Assembly: GCA_025454835.1 (NCBI GenBank)
Contig: JALONQ010000008.1
Location: 62,001 to 126,000 of the forward strand
From: Bacteroidota bacterium
GTDB taxonomy: Bacteria; Bacteroidota; Ignavibacteria; UBA10030
Reading direction: 5' to 3'
DNA: 64,000 nucleotides
Position 1 is the first letter of the stretch. Every line of letters begins with the position of its first letter. Below, one piece after another: positions 17,826 to 25,712 of this stretch. The translations under genes were made by a program, and so were the position numbers. The notes under the pieces are model-generated. The model saw only the letters and a program-made list of their open reading frames with translations, made no database searches and was not told where the DNA came from.

Positions 17826-17854
17826 GCGTGCAAGTCCATCTCCTTGGAGGAGTC

Positions 17855-20242
17855 ATGATCCGAAGCCTGTGGTTTGCAGCGATCATCACGACGTGTTTCG
17901 CTATCTCTCCGGCGCAATACAAGCTCCCCCCACAAGAGATCGTCGACATCGTTGACGCTCCGCCGACACCGTTCGTTTCCGTCAGCCCTGAGGGCCGATC
18001 GATGCTCCTCGTGGAGTCGCAGTCGCATCCGTCCGTGGCCTTGCTCGCCCGGCCCATTCACCGGATCGCCGGTCTGCGCATCGACGCCCAGCGGCATTCG
18101 CGCCAGCACCTCACCGTCCTGACCGGGCTGCAAGTGGTCTCGCTGGCCCAGGGAACAACCAAGCGCATCGCCCTGCCGACGGGCGGCTCGCTGGGATATC
18201 CTGTATGGTCGAACGACGGATCGAGGATCGCCTTCACGCGCGATGCGGATGCCGGCGTCCAGCTCTGGTGGGCCGACATCTCGACCGGCATGGCCAAACA
18301 GATCAAAGGCTTGCGCGTCAACGACGTCCTCGGGAATCCGGTCCAGTGGATGGCCGACCATCGCCGCCTGCTCGTTCGCTCTGTTCCCACAGGAACGGGC
18401 GAACCACCCGCGATGCCGAAGCTCCCCGAGGGTCCCAACGTCGACGAGACCGCCGGCCGCGTGTCTCGCACGGCCACGTTTCAGGATCTTCTTCGGAGTC
18501 CTCACGACGAGGCTCTCTTCGTCCACTACGGCGCCACGCAGTTGGTCGTCGTCGATGTCGTCAGCGGAACGTCACGCCCGCTCGGCTCGTCCGGGCTGAT
18601 CATGTCGGCGTCCTTTTCTCCCGATGAGAAGCACTTGCTGGCAACGGCCCTGAAGCGCCCGTTCTCGTACCGCGTTCCGTATCCTTCGTTCGCCAGGTCG
18701 ATCGAGCTATGGTCGGCCGATGGAAGGCGCGTTCGGACGCTGGCCGACCTGCCGGTGTCGGACGACGTGCCAACGCAGGGGGTGCCCAAGGGGATGCGCT
18801 CCGTCGAGTGGCAGGCACTACGCTCCGCGACCCTCATCTGGGTCGAGGCGCTCGACGATGGCGACCCCCTGAAGAAGGTGCCTTTTCGCGACAAGCTGAT
18901 GCGCCTCCCCGCTCCGTTCTCCGACGAAGCGACCGAGGTCTTGAAGGTCCAGCACCGATATTCAGGCGTCACCTGGACCGGAGTGGAAGACGAGGCCCTG
19001 TTGTCCGAATACGACCGCGATCGGCGTTGGCGGACCACATCGCGGTTGTCCTTTGCCGATCCGACGGGAACGCGTTCCGTCATCTTCGACCTGTCGGTCA
19101 ATGACGCATACAACGACCCGGGCTCGCCGGTCGAACGAACGCTCCCGAACGGCGACCGGGTGACCGTGCGGGACGGCGACGCCATCTTCTTGTCCGGGCG
19201 AGGCGCCAGCGACCGTGGCGACCGTCCGTTCCTCGACCGGTTCGACCTCAAGAGCATGTCGAAGACGCGGCTCTTCCAGAGCGCCGAAGGTAGAATGGAA
19301 CAGTTCGTCGCCTTCGCCGGCAAGGACCGGGCATCGTTTATCGTTCGGTCCGAATCAGCGTCGGAGGTCCCGAACTATTTCCTCCGGAAGTCCGGGACGG
19401 GCGCGTCGACGCGTCTGACGGCATTTCGCGATCCCGCGCCGCAGCTGACGGGTATGTCGAAGCAACTGCTCAAGTACCGGCGTTTCGACGGTGTGCCGTT
19501 ATCGGCAACGCTGTATCTGCCGAAGGGCTACGTGGCGGGGACGAAGCTGCCGCTGCTCGTCTGGGCCTATCCGCTCGAGTATTCCGACCCCGGCACGGCC
19601 GGACAGGTACGCATGTCGCCGCACCAGTTCACCTTCTTCCGCGGTACGACACCCCTCTTCTTCGTGACGCAGGGCTATGCGGTGTTGATGGATGCCACGA
19701 TGCCGGTGGTGGGCGATCCGGAGACGATGAACAACACGTTCGTCGAACAGATCGTGGGGGCGGCCAAGGCGGCGATCGATACGCTCGATGCCATGGGCGT
19801 CATCGACCCGAAGCGGGTGGTGGTGTCAGGTCACTCGTATGGTGCGTTCATGACGGCCAACTTGCTGGCGCATTCCGACCTGTTCGCGGCGGGCATTGCG
19901 CGCAGTGGGGCCTACAACCGTACGCTCACGCCGTTCGGTTTCCAGAGCGAGCGGCGTTCATATTGGGAGGCGAAGGAAGTGTACGAGAAGGTCTCGCCGT
20001 TCATGTACGCCGACAAGATCAACGAGCCGATCTTGCTCATCCACGGCGAGGCGGACAACAACACAGGCACGTTCCCGATCCAATCAGAACGGCTGTTCCA
20101 GGCGATCAGGGGAAATGGCGGGACGGCGAGGTTGGTGATGTTGCCGTACGAAAGCCACGGCTATTCCGGCCGCGAGTCGGTGCTTCACACGCTGGCGGAG
20201 ATGCTGGAGTGGGGAGAGAGGTTCGTGAAGGGAAAGCGGTAA
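17855..20242 (+). CDS. Secreted S9 family peptidase (prolyl oligopeptidase fold)
   Basis: A 795-residue protein with a signal peptide (SLWFAAIITTCFAISPA), a long beta-propeller (about 30-540) and a C-terminal alpha/beta-hydrolase domain. The catalytic Ser is in VVSGHSYGAFMTANLLAH, the Asp in LLIHGEADNNTGTFPIQ, and the His in PYESHGYSGRES. Overall it resembles the glutamyl endopeptidase-like S9 group. ATG 17855 follows TTGGAGGAGTC, a good ribosome binding site. The frame upstream to 17666 is repeat sequence. It probably digests peptides in the periplasm. Confidence 0.9.
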   Translation: MIRSLWFAAIITTCFAISPAQYKLPPQEIVDIVDAPPTPFVSVSPEGRSMLLVESQSHPSVALLARPIHRIAGLRIDAQRHSRQHLTVLTGLQVVSLAQGTTKRIALPTGGSLGYPVWSNDGSRIAFTRDADAGVQLWWADISTGMAKQIKGLRVNDVLGNPVQWMADHRRLLVRSVPTGTGEPPAMPKLPEGPNVDETAGRVSRTATFQDLLRSPHDEALFVHYGATQLVVVDVVSGTSRPLGSSGLIMSASFSPDEKHLLATALKRPFSYRVPYPSFARSIELWSADGRRVRTLADLPVSDDVPTQGVPKGMRSVEWQALRSATLIWVEALDDGDPLKKVPFRDKLMRLPAPFSDEATEVLKVQHRYSGVTWTGVEDEALLSEYDRDRRWRTTSRLSFADPTGTRSVIFDLSVNDAYNDPGSPVERTLPNGDRVTVRDGDAIFLSGRGASDRGDRPFLDRFDLKSMSKTRLFQSAEGRMEQFVAFAGKDRASFIVRSESASEVPNYFLRKSGTGASTRLTAFRDPAPQLTGMSKQLLKYRRFDGVPLSATLYLPKGYVAGTKLPLLVWAYPLEYSDPGTAGQVRMSPHQFTFFRGTTPLFFVTQGYAVLMDATMPVVGDPETMNNTFVEQIVGAAKAAIDTLDAMGVIDPKRVVVSGHSYGAFMTANLLAHSDLFAAGIARSGAYNRTLTPFGFQSERRSYWEAKEVYEKVSPFMYADKINEPILLIHGEADNNTGTFPIQSERLFQAIRGNGGTARLVMLPYESHGYSGRESVLHTLAEMLEWGERFVKGKR

Positions 20243-20334
20243 GGCAGACGCCAGATTCCAGATCTGCAGACTCCAAGCAGAGTCCAAAGGGCAGACCGGT
20301 AGACGACAGACATACGATCAGAACAGAAATCGCC

Positions 20335-20376
20335 GAACCCCGGGTAGAAGGTCTCAAGACTTCTTCTCGGGGTTTG
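20335..20376. terminator. Bidirectional terminator between the S9 peptidase and priA
   Basis: Long hairpin: AACCCCG on the left and CGGGGTT on the right enclose a second stem AGAAG/CTTCT around GTCTCAAGAC. It lies between two convergent genes. Around it, words such as CAGACGCCAGA (20246) and their complement GGCGTCTGGCATCTG (20457) form an outer imperfect palindrome spanning the whole gap. Confidence 0.7.
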
Positions 20377-20414
20377 GTATTTAGATCTTAGGCATTTTGC
20401 CGTCTGTTTGGCCT

Positions 20415-20444
20415 GCCCGCCTTGTTCGATTCTTCGAGGCGGGC
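20415..20444. repeat. Palindromic hairpin (GCCCGCC family)
   Basis: Arms GCCCGCC and GGCGGGC with an inner TCGA/TCGA pair. It is preceded by GGCCT, giving the same CCTGCCCG start as the hairpin at 43662. Confidence 0.6.
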
Positions 20445-20473
20445 ATCTGACTATTTGGCGTCTGGCATCTGCT

Positions 20474-23026
20474 TCACATCATCCCATATGGGTCCACATC
20501 CACGCTCACCCGCACGTCACCTGTTCCCTTCTCTTGTCGTTCGCCGACCAACGCCACGATCAGCTCGCGCAACGCGCCCGACATGGCGTCGAGGCGGCGG
20601 TCGCGTTTGATCAGAATGTGGCGGCGATACAGGTTCCGCAACCGCGCGATCGGGGGCTCCGCGGGACCGAGCACTTCTTCGCCCTGAGACACGGCCTGTC
20701 GAAGCATCTTCGCCACATCCTGAGATCGACGTTCGACGGCCGATTCCTGGAGGCCCGTGAATTCGATGAGCACCAGTCGTGTCATCGGTGGATAGCGCAG
20801 TTCTGTCCGGAACCGGATCTCTTCCGCGAAGAACGAATTGAAGTCGTGAGACGACGCGTGAATGAGGCTATAATGCTGTGGCTGGACCGTCTGGATGAGC
20901 ACTTCGCCCCGCAGGGTGCTGCGTCCTGAACGACCGGCGACCTGCGTCAGGAGCTGAAAGGTCGTCTCCGCCGACCGGAAATCGGGGAGCAGCAACTGCG
21001 TCTCGGCCGAGACCACACCCACCAGCGTCACGTGCGGAAAATCCAGCCCCTTGGCGACCATCTGCGTGCCCAGGAGGATCTGCCCCTCGCCGCTGCCGAA
21101 ACGCCGCAAGATGGACTCGTGCGAGCCCTTCCGGCGCGTCGTGTCCCGGTCCATCCGGAGGATCTTCGCCTGAGGGAACAGCGCTTGCAGCTCTTCGTGA
21201 ACTTGCTGTGTCCCGAACGACAGCTGCTTCATCTCGCCGACCCGGCACGACGGACATGCCTGCGCAGCGGCCGTACCCGCCGAAGCCTTCGCGGAAGCGG
21301 GACGTCGCGCTCCGCAGTAGTGACAACGCAGATCGTGTGTTTTCAGGTGGTAGGTCATCGTCACGTCGCAGTTCTTGCACCGCTCGGTGTGTCCGCATTC
21401 AAGACACTCGAGCACGTGCGCGAAGCCACGACGGTTCTGCAGCAGGATCACTCCTTCCTTCTTCTCCAGTCGCTTCGTGATCTCATCTCTCATCGTCAGA
21501 GAGATCGACATGGGGCCGAGCGTCTTCGGGAACGCTCCCCCCTTCTCTTTCACCTGCTTCTTGACTTCCTCGAACCGGCGCTTCCGCTCGAGGACCATGT
21601 CGACCAGCTTCACTTCGGGCATCGTGGCGTGGTCGATACGGTCGGGCAGTTCGATCAGACGGAACTTCCCCGCCTTCGCATTGGCGTAACTCTCCATCGA
21701 CGGGGTTGCCGACCCAAGTAGAACGACGGCGTGGTTCAGCTTTGCGCGGACGATCGCCGTGTCGCGGCCCTGGTAACGGGGAACCGCGTCATACTGCTTG
21801 TAGGAACTGTCGTGCTCCTCGTCCACGACGATGAGGCCGAGGTGTTCGAGCGGGGCGAACACCGCACTGCGCGGACCGATGACGATCTTCGCCCGGCCGT
21901 CTCGGGCGCGCCTCCAAGCGTCGTACCGTTCTCCCACCGACAACTGGCTGTGCATCACGGCCACGTCATCGCCAAAGTGCGACCTGAATCGACGGACCGT
22001 CTGGGGCGTCAGCGAGATCTCCGGCACCAGCACGATCGCCGTGCGGCCGAGTTCGAGCGCCCGACGCAACGCTTCGATGTACACCTGGGTCTTGCCGCTT
22101 CCCGTCACCCCATGCAAGAGGAAGGGCTGGAACGCCCGTTCCGACAGTGCCGATTGCAGAACCTCGACGGCCGCGCGCTGTCGGTCCGTCAGCGTCAGCG
22201 AGGGAGGAACCTCGTCGGAGCCGGCGTACGGGTCGCGGATCTCCTCACGCTGATCCAGTTCCAGATGTCCGCGCTTCACCAACGTCCGAAGGGACGCGAC
22301 CGAGATCTCGGTCTGCTCGGCGGCGTCCCGGAGCGACACGGTTCCAGCATCCGCAAGGACGTCAGCATACTTCCGCAGCGTTTTCAGCCCTCGCGGCGTC
22401 CTCTCCGGCGCAGACCTTTCCAGCGCTTGTCGTCCGGCGTCGGAAAGCCTTACATACGGAACAGCTCGCACTGACACTGTGGGCCGCTTCAGCGTGTCCT
22501 GGACTTTCACCCATCCGCGGGCTTCGAGCGATGCGACGGACGATGCCACGCTGGCAACGTGCAGTTTGTTCTGGATCGTCAGAAAGGAAATGGTCGATCC
22601 GTCCCGCAGGAGTTCGAGCAGGGCCCGTTGCGTCTTCCCCAGCCGCTCGGCAAGGGCGGTGGCGAGGACCGCCCGGTCCTTCAGGCAAACGGTGCGGTGC
22701 CCTTCGATCGAGAGTCCTTGCGGAGTTGCGGCGCGCAGGACGTCGCCCCATGGGGCGAGGTAATAGTCGGAGATCCAGCGGGTGAGGCCGAGCAGATCGT
22801 CGGTGAAGGTCGCCTGCCGGTCGAGGAGGTCCCTGAGCGGTTTGATACCCCGCACTTCGGAGCGATCGGTCAGTCCGACGACGACTCCGCTCAGGGTGCT
22901 GCGTCCGAACGGGACCAGAACGCGCATGCCGGGGGCGATGCGGTCGCGGAACTCCTCCGGAACTCCGTAGGTGAATGTGCGGAAGAGGGGAACTGGAAGG
23001 GCGACATCAGCGAAGAGGACGGCCAC
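20474..23026 (-). CDS. priA: Primosomal protein N' (replication restart helicase)
   Basis: An 850-residue superfamily 2 helicase that reloads the replisome at stalled forks. The N-terminal 3'-DNA-binding domain starts MAVLFADVALPVPLFRTFTY. Walker A is LLHGVTGSGKTQVY, Walker B is VVDEEHDSSYKQ, and motif III is LLGSATPS. The zinc region has CLECGHTERCKNC and CHYC...CPSC. The family usually has about 9 residues between the last two Cys pairs. Here there are 19, and the extra residues (PASAKASAG) are encoded by a palindromic repeat. The gene starts 4 nt after the larC stop, so larC and priA are probably co-transcribed. Confidence 0.96.
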   Translation of the reverse strand: MAVLFADVALPVPLFRTFTYGVPEEFRDRIAPGMRVLVPFGRSTLSGVVVGLTDRSEVRGIKPLRDLLDRQATFTDDLLGLTRWISDYYLAPWGDVLRAATPQGLSIEGHRTVCLKDRAVLATALAERLGKTQRALLELLRDGSTISFLTIQNKLHVASVASSVASLEARGWVKVQDTLKRPTVSVRAVPYVRLSDAGRQALERSAPERTPRGLKTLRKYADVLADAGTVSLRDAAEQTEISVASLRTLVKRGHLELDQREEIRDPYAGSDEVPPSLTLTDRQRAAVEVLQSALSERAFQPFLLHGVTGSGKTQVYIEALRRALELGRTAIVLVPEISLTPQTVRRFRSHFGDDVAVMHSQLSVGERYDAWRRARDGRAKIVIGPRSAVFAPLEHLGLIVVDEEHDSSYKQYDAVPRYQGRDTAIVRAKLNHAVVLLGSATPSMESYANAKAGKFRLIELPDRIDHATMPEVKLVDMVLERKRRFEEVKKQVKEKGGAFPKTLGPMSISLTMRDEITKRLEKKEGVILLQNRRGFAHVLECLECGHTERCKNCDVTMTYHLKTHDLRCHYCGARRPASAKASAGTAAAQACPSCRVGEMKQLSFGTQQVHEELQALFPQAKILRMDRDTTRRKGSHESILRRFGSGEGQILLGTQMVAKGLDFPHVTLVGVVSAETQLLLPDFRSAETTFQLLTQVAGRSGRSTLRGEVLIQTVQPQHYSLIHASSHDFNSFFAEEIRFRTELRYPPMTRLVLIEFTGLQESAVERRSQDVAKMLRQAVSQGEEVLGPAEPPIARLRNLYRRHILIKRDRRLDAMSGALRELIVALVGERQEKGTGDVRVSVDVDPYGMM
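21276..21301 (-). repeat. Palindromic element inserted in frame in priA
   Basis: A 26-nt GC-rich imperfect palindrome, outer arms CCCGC/GCGGG with an inner CGAA/TTCG pair. It encodes PASAKASAG between the third and fourth zinc Cys pairs of PriA (about residue 576). It resembles the intergenic hairpins at 17790, 20415 and 43651. The insertion keeps the frame. Confidence 0.75.
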
Positions 23027-23030
23027 CCGT

Positions 23031-24197
23031 TCAACCTATGAGTTCGCGCTCAAGCTGCCGGTACACGTCTTTGAGCGGAAGGCTGCGTTCCGCGGCGATC
23101 CGGCGGCACTCATCGTGTTCGGGGACGAGCCGTTCTTCCCCGTCGTAGATCACCGCTTTGACGCGCGTCGGGCCGAACGATGTCGTTACCGTACGCGACT
23201 CGCGGCGCACCTTGCGCCGCTCCGTCGGCTGGATGCGTACGCCCAACGTGGTCGTCTCGCGGAAGACCACTTCGAGCACGGGCTCGAGGACGCGACGTTC
23301 TGTGAGGATCGAGAGCAACATCCCCGGACGTCCCTTCTTCATCAGGATCGGGGTGCAGTAGGCGTCGTGGGCGCCCACGGCCAGCAGGCGCTCGATCACG
23401 TACGGCATGATCTCGGGGTTCATGTCGTCGATATTCGTCTCGACCGAGACGATCTCATCCTGATCGAGCGCGGGCTCCAACTCCCCCACGAACACGCGCA
23501 ACAGGTTGGGAACCTGCGGGATCTCCTTCGTTCCGGCGCCGTATCCGACCGATTCCACGCGCATGCGCTCCAGCGTGATGACCCCGGATGACAACGCTTT
23601 AAGGATGGCGGCGCCCGTCGGCGTCGTCAGCTCCACGGGAATGTCGGTCAGGACCGTCGGATATCCCCGCAAGATCTCGATCGTCGCGGGCGCCGGGATC
23701 GGCATGACGCCGTGCTGCGTCCTTACCGTGCCGCCGCTGCCGGTTCGGACGGGGGATGAATAGACCCGTTCGATGCCAAGGTGCTCGAGGCAGATCGACG
23801 CTCCGACGATGTCGACAATGGAATCGATCGCTCCGACCTCGTGGAAGTGGACCTTCTCCAACGTCGACCCATGCACCTTCGCCTCGGCCACGGCGATCTC
23901 GCGAAAGATCTTCTTGGCTGTCGTCTTGACCCGGTCCGAGCAGGAACCGCCGTCAATGAGGGCTTCAATGTCCTTGAGATGTCGGTGATACTTCGGTTGG
24001 TCGGTGATCACCACGTCGAGCTTCACGGCATCGATGCCGTTGCGCGTGATGTGCTTCGCCTCGAGTTCGAAGCCGGGAACGCCGAGCTTCTGCAGTTCAG
24101 CGACGAGCGTGTCGAACGGCATGCCGGCATGGACCAGCGCGCCGAGCGTCATATCGCCGCTGATCCCGGAGAACGTATCGAAATAGGCGATCTTCAT
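23031..24197 (-). CDS. larC: Nickel-pincer cofactor nickel insertase LarC
   Basis: A 388-residue protein that inserts nickel into the pyridinium-3,5-bisthiocarboxylate mononucleotide cofactor of lactate racemase-type enzymes (CTP-dependent in characterised members). Family motifs are YFDTFSGISGDM, KVHFHEVGAIDSIVDI, TPTGAAIL and TNIDDMNPEI. The two halves that are separate reading frames joined by frameshifting in Lactobacillus are one continuous frame here. The start MKIAYFDTF (24197) was chosen over 24251, whose extra residues come from a repeat. No larA, larB or larE is nearby. Confidence 0.93.
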   Translation of the reverse strand: MKIAYFDTFSGISGDMTLGALVHAGMPFDTLVAELQKLGVPGFELEAKHITRNGIDAVKLDVVITDQPKYHRHLKDIEALIDGGSCSDRVKTTAKKIFREIAVAEAKVHGSTLEKVHFHEVGAIDSIVDIVGASICLEHLGIERVYSSPVRTGSGGTVRTQHGVMPIPAPATIEILRGYPTVLTDIPVELTTPTGAAILKALSSGVITLERMRVESVGYGAGTKEIPQVPNLLRVFVGELEPALDQDEIVSVETNIDDMNPEIMPYVIERLLAVGAHDAYCTPILMKKGRPGMLLSILTERRVLEPVLEVVFRETTTLGVRIQPTERRKVRRESRTVTTSFGPTRVKAVIYDGEERLVPEHDECRRIAAERSLPLKDVYRQLERELIG

Positions 24198-24212
24198 CGG
24201 AGTTTGAATAAT

Positions 24213-24284
24213 GGCCACAGAGAGCACAAAGACCGCGAAGAATCCACACATAACACTCTTTGTGTTCTATGTGCTCTTTGTGGT
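24213..24284. repeat. Intergenic inverted repeat (CACAGAG/CTTTGTG words)
   Basis: The left arm GCCACAGAGAGCACAAAGAC (24213-24232) and the right arm GTTCTATGTGCTCTTTGTGG (24264-24283) are near-complementary. It sits between larC and waaA, both on the minus strand. Confidence 0.8.
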
Positions 24285-24305
24285 AAATGCATAACGGGAC
24301 TGTTC

Positions 24306-25613
24306 CTACCTCGTACGCTTCTTGTTGACCACCGGCCAGAGCACCGGCTCGAGATAACCAAGGAACCTCTCGGTCGCTCCGGCGTTCTTTTCGACCAGCT
24401 TCAGGGACGCGGCACCGGCCGCTGCGCGCTCCTTCTGGTCGGACAACAATGTCCGCAACAGGCGGTACAGGTCCGTCGAGCCTTCGACGATGAATCCTCC
24501 CTCCAGCTCCGCCAGCGTGACCGCCTCTTGCGAGTTCCGGCACTTCGGCCCGTAAATGACCGGTATGCCATAGACCGCCGGCTCGAGCACGTTGTGCACA
24601 TTCTGCTTGAACGATCCGCCGACGTAGGCCACATGTGCATACTGATACAGCGCCATCAGGATCCCAACGCTGTCGACGATGATCACCTGCTCGTTGCGGT
24701 AGTCGTTCAGGTCGGAGAAGCGGATCGAGGTCACGCCGTTCCCGAAGGCGCGTTCGATCTGGTCCAACGCCGGCTCCGACGGCTCGTGCGGCACGACGAT
24801 CAAAAGGACTCCCGGATCGTACTCGAGCAGCTTCTTCACGGTCGGCAGAAGTACTTCTTCATCCTCCGGCCACGTGCTTCCGGCGACGATCACCCGCTTC
24901 TTCTTCACGACGGACGGCGGGATGAGGTGCCGTTTCTTCGCCTCGGCGCTGCGTTGCAGCACCTGGTCGTAGCGCGTTTCGCCGACCGGCGCGATGACCA
25001 CGCGGCTGGTCCCGAATCGCGCGAAGTTCTCGGCATCGCCGGCCGACACGGTCAGGATGGCCGTCAGTTGATCGTAGAGATGACGGTGGAACGATCGCCA
25101 TGGGCGCCGCAGTCGAGGCGACGTCGCCCGCATCGTCGCATTCGCCAGAAAGACGGGGATGCTGCGCCGGGCGCATTCGTGAATATGGTTCGGCCAGACG
25201 TCGTATCGGACCATCACCGCCGCGTCGGGCCTGACCAGGTCGAGGAAGCGCCGCGCGTTCGCGGCCGTGTCGAATGGGATGTAGGTGATGATGTCGGCCA
25301 ACTTGTACGACTTGGAATGATCAAATCCCGACGGAGAGAAGAAGCTGACGATGATCTGCACGTCGGGATGCCGCTGCTTGAGCGCGGCGATGATCGGCTT
25401 GGCCTGTTCGAACTCTCCCATCGAGGACGAGTGCACCCAGATGCGCTTGCCCGGCTTCAGCCGCGCCGCTGCCTCTTCCAATGATGCAAAGAGCCCGCGC
25501 CGCCCGCGGAGTCCGCGACGGATCTTGGCATTCCCCAGCGCGGCCAGACGCAGAGCGCTTCCGAACGCGGGGATGAGAACGACATCGTAGATGATCTGCC
25601 AGACGGTTCGCAT
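24306..25613 (-). CDS. waaA: 3-deoxy-D-manno-octulosonic acid (Kdo) transferase
   Basis: A 435-residue GT30 glycosyltransferase that adds Kdo to the lipid A precursor at the inner membrane. An N-terminal hydrophobic anchor (about 1-20) is followed by VHSSSMGEFEQAKPII with the catalytic-base Glu. Donor-binding segments in the C-terminal domain are VIVAGSTWPEDEEVLL and VGGSFKQNVHNVLEPAVYG. MRTVWQIIYD (25613) was chosen as start because the preceding seven residues are proline-rich and atypical. It implies an LPS-bearing outer membrane. Confidence 0.93.
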   Translation of the reverse strand: MRTVWQIIYDVVLIPAFGSALRLAALGNAKIRRGLRGRRGLFASLEEAAARLKPGKRIWVHSSSMGEFEQAKPIIAALKQRHPDVQIIVSFFSPSGFDHSKSYKLADIITYIPFDTAANARRFLDLVRPDAAVMVRYDVWPNHIHECARRSIPVFLANATMRATSPRLRRPWRSFHRHLYDQLTAILTVSAGDAENFARFGTSRVVIAPVGETRYDQVLQRSAEAKKRHLIPPSVVKKKRVIVAGSTWPEDEEVLLPTVKKLLEYDPGVLLIVVPHEPSEPALDQIERAFGNGVTSIRFSDLNDYRNEQVIIVDSVGILMALYQYAHVAYVGGSFKQNVHNVLEPAVYGIPVIYGPKCRNSQEAVTLAELEGGFIVEGSTDLYRLLRTLLSDQKERAAAGAASLKLVEKNAGATERFLGYLEPVLWPVVNKKRTR

Positions 25614-25712
25614 GAAGGATGGCGGGGGGGGCACTCAAGATACCCGGTCATTGAGGGAAATGCAATGCGTCGGCATTGACCTTCGGTGCATTTCGGACTA
25701 CTTTGGCCTCTG

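Noticed and set aside
17395-17854. A separate small secreted or regulatory gene upstream of the S9 peptidase
   Set aside because: The plus-strand frame there is repeat-derived. The minus strand carries a decayed GxxExxY gene that explains most of the gap.
23031-24251. Programmed frameshift in larC as in Lactobacillus
   Set aside because: Both halves of the family are in one uninterrupted frame, so no frameshift is needed.
23781-25484. Long plus-strand open frame of 567 codons
   Set aside because: It is the antisense shadow of larC and waaA in GC-rich DNA, has no family motif, and both genes beneath it are certain.
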